Part shown: positions 55,801 to 61,759 of the stretch, one piece after another | How positions within the stretch are numbered: position 1 is the stretch's first letter | Layout of the letters: each line of letters begins with the position of its first letter | Assembly: GCA_012932295.1 (NCBI GenBank) | Contig: JAAONU010000016.1 | Location: forward strand, 39,277,241-39,341,240 | DNA from: Cyclina sinensis | Taxonomy: Eukaryota > Mollusca > Bivalvia > Venerida > Veneridae | Length of the DNA stretch: 64,000 nt | Reading direction: 5' to 3' | Made by a program: the position numbers and the translations under genes | The notes under the pieces: generated by a model | Told to the model about the DNA's origin: nothing | What the model saw: the letters and a program-made list of their open reading frames with translations, nothing else | Databases searched by the model: none

Positions 55801-56311
55801 GTCTGGATTTGGTCAGACTGGTTCACAGGAATCTGGTTCATTGTTTGGACAAGGAGCTTTTGCTCAAGGTACACAGCCTGGAAATACATTTGGACAGAGT
55901 GCATTTGGTCAGTCACAGACTGGACAGGAAAGTGTGTTTGGTCAGTCTGCAGCAGCATTTGGACAACAGCAGACACAAACACCTGCAGCTTCTTTATTTG
56001 GTAAACCAGCAGACAGTTCACCATTTGGTGCTTCAGGAAGTCCATTTCAGACTTCAACACCCTTTGGACAGACAAGTGCCCCTGCTAAAAATGTATTCGG
56101 TAGTTCAGTGACAGCTGTCCCTGCTGATTCAGGGGCTGGAGCATCATCAATACAAGGAAACAAACCAGTTCAGGCGAGTCAGTCAGGGGAGACAACCATA
56201 TACACTCCATTACAAAAATTGACATCTGAAGAATTGGAACAGTTCAAAGCACCAACATTTTCTCTTGGATTTATACCAACTAAACCCCCTCCTAGGGAGT
56301 TATGTTTTTGA
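31814..56311 (+). CDS. NUP42: NUP42 (nucleoporin-like protein 2), 8 coding exons
   Basis: FG nucleoporin of the cytoplasmic face of the nuclear pore that binds Gle1 and supports DDX19-driven mRNA export. Exons 31814-31898, 32927-33122, 36801-36898, 43838-43914, 45041-45127, 52718-52758, 55308-55336, 55578-56311; all GT-AG with agreeing phases, 448 aa (human about 423). N-terminal CCCH zinc finger C4-C12-C18-H22 (Cx7Cx5Cx3H) in [20 protein letters not shown]; a middle part with [10 protein letters not shown] and SDIVKSLAAEV helices (residues 65-180); 17 FG dipeptides, mostly FGQ, in residues about 205-390; and the C-terminal [19 protein letters not shown]le1-binding-like tail ending PPPRELCF. 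A 5.8 kb gap separates it from the transporter stop, same strand. Introns are saturated with mobile elements. Confidence 0.93.
31899..32926. other. NUP42 intron 1
   Basis: 1.0 kb, with a minus-strand SINE at 32180-32462. The rest is unremarkable. Confidence 0.7.
32180..32462 (-). mobile_element. tRNA-derived SINE, copy 3
   Basis: On the minus strand: GGGGAGCTGATGTGGTCCAG head, B box GAGTTCGATCCCC, body ACCGAGGTCCCCTG and GGGTGTCTCTGGAATGG, tail GAGCTCAAATAGATAGATAG in reverse. The best-preserved B box of the four copies. A (TAGA)n tail is again present. Confidence 0.9.
32927..33122 (+). CDS. NUP42: NUP42 exon 2
   Basis: Residues 29-94: [13 protein letters not shown] with one isolated [18 protein letters not shown], then SASDIV. 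The donor is gtatgg at 33123, chosen because it gives phase 2 and joins to exon 3 as DIV-KSLAAEV. The open frame runs on past it into the intron, which is read-through. Confidence 0.9.
33296..33921 (+). mobile_element. Hairpin/core-repeat element B with nested MITE
   Basis: Starts AGCTCACCTGAGCTC..GTGCTC and ends CACAGGTGAGAAATTAA plus GGCCCATCATGGCCC and TCTTGTT. Short version of the A family (626 bp), interrupted by a 142-bp MITE at 33695-33836. Lies 170 bases after exon 2. Confidence 0.78.
33695..33836. mobile_element. 142-bp MITE nested in element B
   Basis: Terminal inverted repeats CATGGGTGAAAG and CTTTCTCCCATG (11 of 12 pair). Flanked by direct TATAGG at 33689-33694 and 33837-33842. 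Removing it and one TATAGG restores the phrase GCTTATATAGGGAAAA seen in sister copies, so the insertion boundary is well supported. Confidence 0.85.
33922..34436. other. Between elements B and C
   Basis: Non-coding. A decayed short tandem (GATTCGCCA / CAAAGTAATAAC phrases) runs from about 34099 to 34202. Confidence 0.55.
34437..36430 (+). mobile_element. Hairpin/(GTCC)n/core-repeat element C
   Basis: Starts AGTTCACCCGAGCACAAA..GTGCTC, (GTCC)-rich at 34486-34510, then at least six core repeats of ~165 bp (CAGAAACC phrases near 34857, 35022, 35187, 35352, 35517), and ends CTCAGGTGAGCGATCCAG with GGGCCATCATGGCCC and TCTTGTT. The repeated [21 protein letters not shown] peptide is a repeat artefact. 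Confidence 0.85.
36801..36898 (+). CDS. NUP42: NUP42 exon 3
   Basis: Residues 94-127: [20 protein letters not shown], matching the conserved segment after the NUP42 zinc finger region (WPFS motif), ending DMPSLPG. Acceptor ttcag, donor gtaaac, phase 1. Confidence 0.92.
37164..38505 (+). mobile_element. Hairpin/(GTCC)n element D, 3' end not found
   Basis: AGCTCACCTAAGCACAAAGT start, GTCCGTCTGTCC run, core repeats, then a change near 37850 to a second family (GTTATGTCTTCCCCCC with GTCTGTTCGTC) whose repeats carry GGTCAAAGGTCAAGGTCA. Sequence similarity fades near 38505 without the usual terminal hairpin, so this copy is truncated or chimeric. Confidence 0.7.
38039..38057 (+). promoter_or_regulatory. 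Exact DR1 nuclear-receptor-type motif in element D
   Basis: AGGTCAAAGGTCAAGGTCA: two AGGTCA half-sites one base apart (DR1) plus a third abutting. An identical 19-mer is at 38320-38338. The motif match is exact; binding is unknown. Confidence 0.4.
38900..39102 (+). mobile_element. 5' fragment of TATGCCC-hairpin element
   Basis: Hairpin ATGCCCGAAGGGGGCAT (38904-38920), then a short (GTCC) run and one partial core phrase (ATAACTTGAGTACTC). Cut off by element E at 39103. Confidence 0.65.
39103..40552 (+). mobile_element. Hairpin/(GTCC)n/core-repeat element E
   Basis: Starts AGCTCACCTGAGCACAAAGT, has a perfect (GTCC)n at 39156-39183, two types of core repeat (the A type to about 39790, then a TTGTTAACACTCTAGAGG type of ~150 bp), and ends TTCAGGTGAGCGATACAG with GGCCCTCTTGTT. 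Confidence 0.82.
40625..41532. repeat. 55-bp tandem array, ~16 copies, partly dimeric
   Basis: Unit phrase AAGTTTAGTCTGTCAAAGG, GAGCAAACCATTTCATTTA. From about 40680 to 41030 two variants alternate (GGTTTGTCGAGCAAACC/AGATCATAAGTTTAG versus GGATTGTAGAGCTAACC/AGGTCATAAGTTAAG), giving a 110-bp higher-order unit. After 41040 only the first type continues. No spacers, so not a CRISPR. Confidence 0.9.
41533..42209. other. Between the two intron 3 arrays
   Basis: AT-rich non-coding sequence with no recognised feature. Confidence 0.6.
42210..42853. repeat. 22-bp tandem array, ~29 copies
   Basis: Unit TGGTGGTGTCTAGCTGTGCG plus AG, highly uniform with scattered single-base variants (for example TGAGCG, TGTGAG). 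G-rich on the plus strand. It lies deep in NUP42 intron 3. Confidence 0.93.
42854..43837. other. NUP42 intron 3, 3' part
   Basis: About 1 kb of AT-rich sequence without recognised repeats, ending in the exon 4 acceptor. Confidence 0.65.
43838..43914 (+). CDS. NUP42: NUP42 exon 4
   Basis: Residues 127-152, [19 protein letters not shown] then GNIQPY. SPEExRxxxxxA is a conserved NUP42 helix. Acceptor ttcag, donor gtaagt; phase 1 in, 0 out. Confidence 0.9.
43915..45040. other. NUP42 intron 4
   Basis: Non-coding. 44340-44900 looks like a strongly decayed core-repeat element (GTCTGTCCTTGAGTCC, then GGTCAAAG phrases), orientation as in the other intronic copies. Confidence 0.5.
45041..45127 (+). 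CDS. NUP42: NUP42 exon 5
   Basis: Residues 153-181, [18 protein letters not shown] through SLKQTL: a helical, polar segment, likely coiled. Phase 0 on both sides (87 nt), so skipping would keep the frame. Donor gtatgt. Confidence 0.9.
45164..45480 (+). mobile_element. (GTCC)-type element fragment
   Basis: GGCTATAATGGATTCACATG then GTCTGTCTGTCCGTCGGTCC and two diverged ~115-bp core repeats (CAGATTTTAATNATATT, CAAGARNCA). Starts only 36 bases after the exon 5 donor and stops where element F begins. Confidence 0.6.
45489..47630 (+). mobile_element. Hairpin/(GTCC)n/core-repeat element F
   Basis: Complete copy, 2.1 kb: AGCTCACCTGAGCACAAAGT start, about ten ~160-bp core repeats, end ACTCAGGTGAGCGATCCAG with GGGCCATCATGGCCC and TCTTGTT. 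The 3' 250 bases are nearly the same as in C and G (ATGAAATACTGCTTAACAGC). Confidence 0.87.
47637..50214 (+). mobile_element. TATGCCCCC-hairpin outer element split by a nested insertion
   Basis: Starts ATGCCCCCAAAGGGAGGCAT (hairpin) and a GTCCATCCGTC run; core phrase ATAACTTCTTTATTA with TACTTCATACTTGGACA. At 47886 another element interrupts, and the phrase resumes at about 49795 as TTTGGATTTGATTCATACTT. The right end is not clear; it is followed by a third family at 50222. Confidence 0.65.
47887..49794 (+). mobile_element. Nested TGCCCCC element with ~12 core repeats of 145 bp
   Basis: Starts with hairpin GCCCCCTCTTCAAAGAAGTG/GGGGT, a GTCTGTCTGTCGGTCGGTCC run, then about 12 core repeats with an exact 145-bp period (GGTTTCTGATC at 48686, 48831, 48976) and ends GGGGGGCATTTATG plus ACATTTCTTGTT. 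TGCCCCC and GGGGGCA form the short terminal inverted repeat. Six repeats contain an exact AGGTCAAAGGTCA (48501, 48645, 48790, 48935, 49080, 49371). Confidence 0.85.
50222..50580 (+). mobile_element. GTCGAGC-hairpin element fragment
   Basis: Hairpin GTCGAGCCTGCTT..GGGGAGCTCGAC (50222-50248), GTGCGTCCATCC run, two core repeats of ~170 bp (CTTGTCTGGGTCATAACTTC). Same layout as other intronic elements. The 3' end is missing. Related core repeats reappear at 53510-53930. Confidence 0.65.
50868..52342 (+). mobile_element. Hairpin/core-repeat element G
   Basis: Starts AGCTCACCTGAGCACTTTGT, which keeps the hairpin, and ends CTCAGGTGAGCGATCCAG with GGGCCATCATGGCCC and TCTTGTT. Contains three nearly identical 117-bp units (51591, 51708, 51825), a recent local amplification. 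Confidence 0.85.
52718..52758 (+). CDS. NUP42: NUP42 exon 6 (41 nt)
   Basis: Residues 182-195, [14 protein letters not shown]. Acceptor ttgcag, donor gtaagg, phase 2. Small and bounded by 7.6-kb and 2.5-kb introns; called because the join to exons 5 and 7 keeps the frame open. Confidence 0.75.
52759..55307. other. NUP42 intron 6
   Basis: 53230-53930 holds decayed core repeats (GTCTGGGCCATAACTTCTCC, CATGCATGGAAGGATTT), and 54080-54770 about five diverged ~120-bp repeats (phrases TTTGCAGTGAAACTT, GGTCAAGGTCACTGTTAC). No hairpin ends found. The rest is AT-rich. Confidence 0.55.
55308..55336 (+). CDS. NUP42: NUP42 exon 7 (29-nt micro-exon)
   Basis: Residues 195-205, [11 protein letters not shown]. 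Acceptor ttccag, donor gtaagt, phase 2 in and 1 out. The 29-nt length is required to bring exons 6 and 8 into one frame, which is the main support. Confidence 0.75.
55578..56311 (+). CDS. NUP42: NUP42 exon 8, FG-repeat domain and Gle1-binding tail
   Basis: Residues 205-448 and TGA stop. 17 FG dipeptides of LFG/VFG/TFG/AFG type, usually FGQ or FGS, in a Q/S/T/G-rich disordered stretch that would bind transport receptors. Then [19 protein letters not shown] and [16 protein letters not shown], the conserved C-terminal tail that in other animals docks Gle1. Open frames on the other phases and strand (173 and 144 codons) are shadows of this low-complexity exon. Confidence 0.95.
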
Positions 56312-56530
56312 ATATGTAAGATTTAATAACTTGACAGTTTCTGTGATATACTTTCTGAATTTAGATTTTTGGTTGAGTCAGGGAGTGTTTACAAACAGAA
56401 TTTGAAAAAACTTAGTGTCATATTTTGCCCTTGTATGAGTCAGTGTTAAAAGATTAACAAGGGTAAAACTGGGAGGATTAGAAACATGTCCTACCATAGT
56501 TAATAAAAATCATATTTTAAAAGTTTAAGG
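56312..56530 (+). other. NUP42 3' UTR
   Basis: Ends probably about 20 bases after AATAAA at 56502-56507. No interspersed element in it. Confidence 0.55.
56502..56507 (+). promoter_or_regulatory. Polyadenylation signal AATAAA of NUP42
   Basis: First canonical hexamer after the stop codon (about 190 bases). Confidence 0.5.
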
Positions 56531-56774
56531 TTATTTGGTCCTGCTCAGTTAGTTGAATCATTGATTGGTCTAACTGTCTTGTCTTAAACATGTAGTCTGT
56601 ACTTTATTTTGGGCTCATGCATAATTCATGTATGCCATACCTGCATTAAAACCAGTGTTGATCAATTTTCTGTTGTGAATGATAAAGTAGACAACAAGTT
56701 ATTGATATTGATTGATTCAGTTTATTTTATGAAGCATTCTGATGAAGCATAACTTAGTTCAGGAGACATTTTCA

Positions 56775-57278
56775 CAGCATGGTCATTATATACCACTGAT
56801 AATATAGGACTTGCAGCGTGGTCAGTATATACCACTGATAATATAGGACTTGCAGCGTGGTCAGTATATACCACTGATAATATAGGACTTGCAGCATGGT
56901 CAGTGTATACCACTGATATTATAGGACTTGCAGCGTGGTCAGTGTATACCACTGATAATATAGGACTTGTAGCGTGGTCAGTGTATACCACTGATAATAT
57001 AGGACTTGCAGCGTGGTCAGTATATACCACTGATAATATAGGACTATCAGCGTGGTCAGTATATACCACTGATAATATAGGATTGCAGCGTGGTCAGTAT
57101 ATACCACTGATAATATAGGATTGCAGCGTGGTCAGTATATACCACTGATAATATAGGACTTGCAGCATGGTCAGTATATACCACTGATAATATAGGACTT
57201 GCAGCGTGGTCAGTATATACCACTGATAATATAGGATTTGCAGCATGGTCAGTGAATACCACTGATAATATAGGATTG
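56775..57278. repeat. 39-bp tandem array, ~13 copies
   Basis: Unit CAGCGTGGTCAGTATATACC plus ACTGATAATATAGGACTTG; some copies are 37 bp (AGGATTG ending). Because 39 is 13 codons, open frames with a repeated VVYTDHAASPILS peptide appear on the minus strand; they are not genes. Starts about 270 bases after the NUP42 polyadenylation signal. Confidence 0.93.
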
Positions 57279-57525
57279 CAGGACCATTGTTGCAGTGATT
57301 GAGCACTGAACTCCAGACCAGAAGGTGTCTCACAGTCTGTTTAAAATTGTTAACCCTGTCGTTTTCATCATTAATTTGTGAGCCTTTTTAGCTGTATTGG
57401 GGTTTTATTAACAGAAGGCATCATAAGTGTTTTGTCTTGAACTTGGATATTGATTTAGTGAATTTCAAAACTGAAACTGGTGGGGTTATCTGAGATAGAG
57501 AACAAAACTGTATTTGTATTAATTT
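57279..57525. other. Intergenic, nothing recognised
   Basis: Short AT-rich segment between the array and the next element. Confidence 0.55.
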
Positions 57526-58340
57526 TTATGCTTCCTGAAAGGAGAGCGACTTGTCAGTCCAATTGTCTGTTGGTCAGTCCAGTTTTGTCCAGCGCATAAC
57601 TCAAACACCAGTTAAGGGATTTAGTTTGAACCTCATAAGATGATAAAGGACATTGAGAGTTAGTGCAGTGCACAAGAACCTTAACTCATCTTGTTTTCTC
57701 ATTATCTCCCTTGGTACATTTTACTTGTCCAGTACATATCTCAAAAACTATGAAAGGCATTTAGCTGATATTTGGCAATTGATAGAGTAGACTGGCAAGA
57801 AGTATAGTTTTCAAGAACCATAACTCTAGCCCATTTTTGGGTTAATTCCCTTTATAAGTTTTATTAATGTTATAATTTTGGTCCAGAGCATAACTCTAAA
57901 ATTATAAATGAAATTTAGTTGATATTTAAGATGCTGATAGTGTATACATGAAGTGCAATGTTGTATAATTGTAATTTTGCCTTGCCAAATTTTTCAGTTA
58001 TCTCCCTTCATTACAATTTTTAATGCTTGTTGGTTTTTGTCTGGAGGTTCCTTCAAAAACAAATGAAGGAATTAACTTTAAACTTCATACAATCATAGAG
58101 GAAATTGAGAGTAAGTGCAGTGCACAACCAACCTTACCTTGTCTTGTTTAGTTTTCTCATTATCTCCCCTTGGTACATTTTGCTTGTCTGAGGCATGACT
58201 CTAAAAGTATTTATGTCGTTTAATTGGTATTTGGCACATTGATTAAGGGCAGTAGTAGAAAGTGAAGTATTCAAGAACAATAACTCAAGCTGCCCAAAGT
58301 TTTGAGTAATTTCCCTTAATAATTTTTGTTAATGTTAAAA
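57526..58340 (+). mobile_element. Decayed TATGC-type core-repeat element
   Basis: TTATGCTTCCTGAAAGGAG start, GTCAGTCCAATTGTCTGTTG run, then diverged core repeats (CATAACTCAAACACC, TTATCTCCCTTNGTACATTTT at 57705, 58000, 58160). No clear 3' end. Orientation as in the intronic copies. Confidence 0.55.
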
Positions 58341-58379
58341 TGCTTGTCCTAAGCATATTTCTAAATTTCATCAATATTT

Positions 58380-58860
58380 TGCTTCAAATGACATCTCTCA
58401 AACTGCTAAGCAATTTTCTTTTAAACTTTACAGAAATTTTCATGATACTGCCTTTTTCTAAAAATGCTCAAATCATTCCACTTCATTGCACATAAGGGCT
58501 AAAAATAGAAAAAAAAAACAAATTTCATCTAAACTGCACGGTGATTTTCCACCAAATTCTACAGAAATGTTCCTTACATAGCCCTCTATTAAAATTGCTA
58601 AAACAGTTCTGCTCAATTGAATAAAATGGCCACCAGAGCTAAAAATAGATTTTCATAAATATTTTGCTTCATATGACATCTCCTCACAAGCTGTTATCTC
58701 GAAATTGCCTCCGCCCCATGGATTTTTTTGTGTATAAGATAAGAGATCTTTGAAAATCTTTAATTAGAAAATGTAATGTTGCATCTGATGTTTGCTTAAC
58801 GGTAGGCCCTCAGCCAAAGTACTCAGGTGAGCGATCTAGGGCCAATATGGCCTTCTTGTT
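58380..58860 (+). mobile_element. Element H, 5'-truncated copy of the A family
   Basis: Has core phrases (CAAATGACATCTCTC, CACCAGAGCTAAAAATAGAT) and the intact end CCAAAGTACTCAGGTGAGCG plus GGGCCAATATGGCC and TTCTTGTT. The starting hairpin is missing. Confidence 0.75.
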
Positions 58861-59350
58861 TTTTTTTTTTTCAGTATTTGAATAAGCAAACATTGGAACA
58901 TATAGATCTATCAGTGTAATGATTCATATTTTGACTGGGTGACAATTTTCTTAATGAAAGGAAATTAACAGTTTCTCATTAGAAAGTTTTACAAGACTGA
59001 CTTTGGGACTAATTTGATTCATTTTGTAATATAAATTCATTTTGATTAAAGAATTGTTTGGTTTGGCAAAATAACAGTTGTTTTTGAAACAGTAATTTAA
59101 TGAGGCTGTATTTTTATGCCCTTCAGCATCTGTTTTACCATGTTGTGTTCATTTCTTTGGAAAAAAATAAGTGGAAAGGACTTGATTAAATGAAAACTGA
59201 GTTGTCTTGACTAAACAAGCTACTTGACAGATGCATTGAGATGGCCTAAATAAGACAGAACATGATCCAACAGGGCAGGATCTGTTCAGAGAGTAATGTG
59301 ATGTGTAGAGCTTGTCCTCGGTTTTCTGGATAGAATTACCGGGGTAGACT
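58861..59350. other. Intergenic, nothing recognised
   Basis: AT-rich, no gene. The 71-codon minus frame at 59149-59364 has no family feature. Confidence 0.55.
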
Positions 59351-59835
59351 AACAGGAGGGCCATGATGGCCCTTTATAGCTCACCTGCATCCCATCGTTA
59401 GGGGCCATAACTCTGGAATCCATATGTATGAGGTTGGTTCAGGAAACGAGATCATACATATTCAAACTCGACCTAGAGATCATCAAGACATTCTGGCAAG
59501 TTTTCATGCCATTTGGACAAAAATTGGCCTCTGAGTGTTAACAATGTAAATCTGTTTTGACCCCATGACTGAGTTTTTGACCCCAAATTTGAACTTGACC
59601 TAGATATCAACAAGACAAACATTCTGACAAATTTTTATGACATTTGGAAAGAAATTGTAATATCTAAGAGTTAAAAGGGTTTTTTCTGTTTTGACCCTGT
59701 GACCTAGTTTTAGACCAAAGATAACCCAAATTCAGACTTAAACTAGATATCATCAAGGCAACTATTCTGATGAATTTTATTACATTTGGAAAGAAGAAGC
59801 CTCCAAGATTGTTAACAAGGTTTTTCTATTTGACT
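59351..59835 (-). mobile_element. Element I, A-type terminus in reversed orientation
   Basis: AACAGGAGGGCCATGATGG then CCCTTTATAGCTCACCTG is the A-family end read backwards. Core repeats of ~115 bp follow (AACTTGACCTAGATATCA, CATTTGGAAAGAAATTG). It is the only A-type terminus in reverse and it lies outside both genes. Confidence 0.65.
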
Positions 59836-60139
59836 GACTAACACAGTATGAATGAACAGACTTGGATGTGACAGACACAAGGCTGGAATGAGAAAACATA
59901 TGGACTGGCATTAGGACTGGACAAGATGGATTGACTTCAACATGCAACAAAACTTAAACTTGGGATAAGAAAAGACAGATGGACTACCTTTAAAGGAATG
60001 ACAGACCTACCATCTTTGAGATATTAACAAGACAGACTTCAGGATGGGATGAGATGGACAGTGGTCTTGTCCTAACCTGCTCTGTCTTGTCCTGTCTCAG
60101 TTGGTCTGTCTTATCCTAACTCTTTCCTTCCTTGTTCTG
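59836..60139. other. Low-complexity intergenic stretch
   Basis: Irregular repetition of GACTGGACAAGATGG- and GTCTTGTCCT-like words. No defined unit and no gene. Confidence 0.5.
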
Positions 60140-60461
60140 TTTAAAGATATATTATGCTCAAATTTCAGATACAAATAATCATTACACCAACTACACCTTC
60201 TCTGTGTAAATATGAAATAAACATGTTTGAGAACACACAGAGTAGATATGTTACGTTTAAAACTTTAAACAATATAGGTAAACACTGTATAGATACATAG
60301 TGTCATTAAGAAAACACCAACATAACGTGACCTGAAATATAGAATGCAACTTCCCATACATAGTGTATGCATTCTAGGAGCCTAATCAAACATATTCAGA
60401 TTTCAATTAATTTCTGCAATAAAAGTATTTTATGCAAAGATGGGCATAGTATATCTTTAAA
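60140..60461. mobile_element. 322-bp MITE with TTTAAAGATATA ends
   Basis: TTTAAAGATATATTATGC (60140-60157) and GCATAGTATATCTTTAAA (60444-60461) are inverted with one mismatch. No ORF. Shares its right TTTAAA with the next MITE. Confidence 0.75.
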
Positions 60462-60939
60462 GGGATATACAGGCAAATTTTTTATGCTTTCTTTCTCATT
60501 TCTTCAATCAATATTCTATAAATGTGATCGAAATAAATACAATGATCAGTCCCAGTAACAAAGATTTCCTCTTTTTAAATGAAAAACCGGGTGGTTTCCT
60601 AACTTGACCCACGTGGGTCTAGATAGAAAATTTAGATTTCGCGCTAAATTCCGCAGTGAATGATTGGACGGTTGAAGTACCTGTCACGTGATCTACGTCA
60701 AAAAGCAACCCAAGAGAAACGACAATTGGTTGTTTTTGTCACGTGACCTATTTGAAAATAACTCGGTGATTTCGTTTACGTTTTACTTTCTGTTTAAAAA
60801 CATTCAAATATTTACGTTCAAGCCTGCATTTCACTACAAACATACTGGGAATTAAAAGTTCTTCATATTGAACATGATTTTAGCAAACGATATCAGTTTT
60901 AATTTTTGGGGCATTCATTAGCCTGTGTATCCCTTTAAA
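60456..60939. mobile_element. 484-bp MITE with TTTAAAGGGATA ends, carrying E-boxes
   Basis: TTTAAAGGGATATACAGGC (60456-60474) and GCCTGTGTATCCCTTTAAA (60921-60939) are inverted with one mismatch. Inside are three CACGTG motifs: a perfect palindrome GACCCACGTGGGTC at 60606-60619, one at 60685-60690, and GTCACGTGAC at 60738-60747. Non-autonomous. TTTAAA or TTAA may be the target duplication. Confidence 0.78.
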
Positions 60940-61290
60940 GTCAGCCAAGTCTGTATCTCTTGTCCTGTCCCACAAATCAGTCAGTCAGTCTGTCTTGTCC
61001 CACTTCAATCTTTTATCCTAGCCCTGACTGTGATAGTCTTATGTTGTCAGAGTCTGTCCATCATCTCATAAACAAACATGTCGAGTGCAAAACTGTTCAA
61101 ATCGTTTTAAATAAGATACTGTCAAAAGACTGACCAGAACTAATTTCAGTCCAGTGAAGCACATTCAGCCTCGGTCTTTTCGTTAAAAGTATGGATATCA
61201 TTTGTAAGTGTATCATGGTCTCATCTACTTCAGTCATGTATTCCATTGACATTACAAAGAAAAATGGAAAGATTTCATGTAACATTACTC
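60940..61290. other. Intergenic, nothing recognised
   Basis: Contains GTCTTGTCC-like words continuing from before the MITE pair. No gene. Confidence 0.5.
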
Positions 61291-61726
61291 AATATTTATT
61301 ACTTTATAACTTCACCAATTCATGTTACAATTTTTAATCAACATAATTACTATGTAAGCCGATATAACATTGTTAACAGAAAGCACATTTATGAATATGT
61401 ACATATGACTGCAAAAAGATGATTTATATAATTGTTTTTTTTAAGACTTTAAAAATGTATCAGAGCTAAACATGATGATAATAAAAATCATAACTTTCAA
61501 AAAACAAGAAAAAAATCAGTTCAGCAGAAATGATTTGTTAACAATTATATACATGTATTGGTATAGGTGCGATAAAACACAAAAGAATCAGTGAATTAAT
61601 ATTCCAAAGAGTTCTTCATATTAAGAAACAGATTTTAAAAATAACTGGTGTAAATGAAACGCAGAAATTTTTAAAACTAAAGGCAAGAAATTCATTCTTT
61701 AAACTTGAATGGTAGAAACTGCATAC

Positions 61727-61759
<33 letters not shown>

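Noticed and set aside
55590..56111. 173-codon plus-strand and 144-codon minus-strand open frames over the FG exon
   Set aside because: They are shadow frames of the low-complexity NUP42 exon 8, whose frame is fixed by splicing and by homology of the C-terminal tail.
56722..57333. Repeat-peptide frames (VVYTDHAA...) resembling a repeat protein
   Set aside because: They arise from a 39-bp tandem DNA repeat; copies of 37 bp break the frame and there is no start, signal or splice context.
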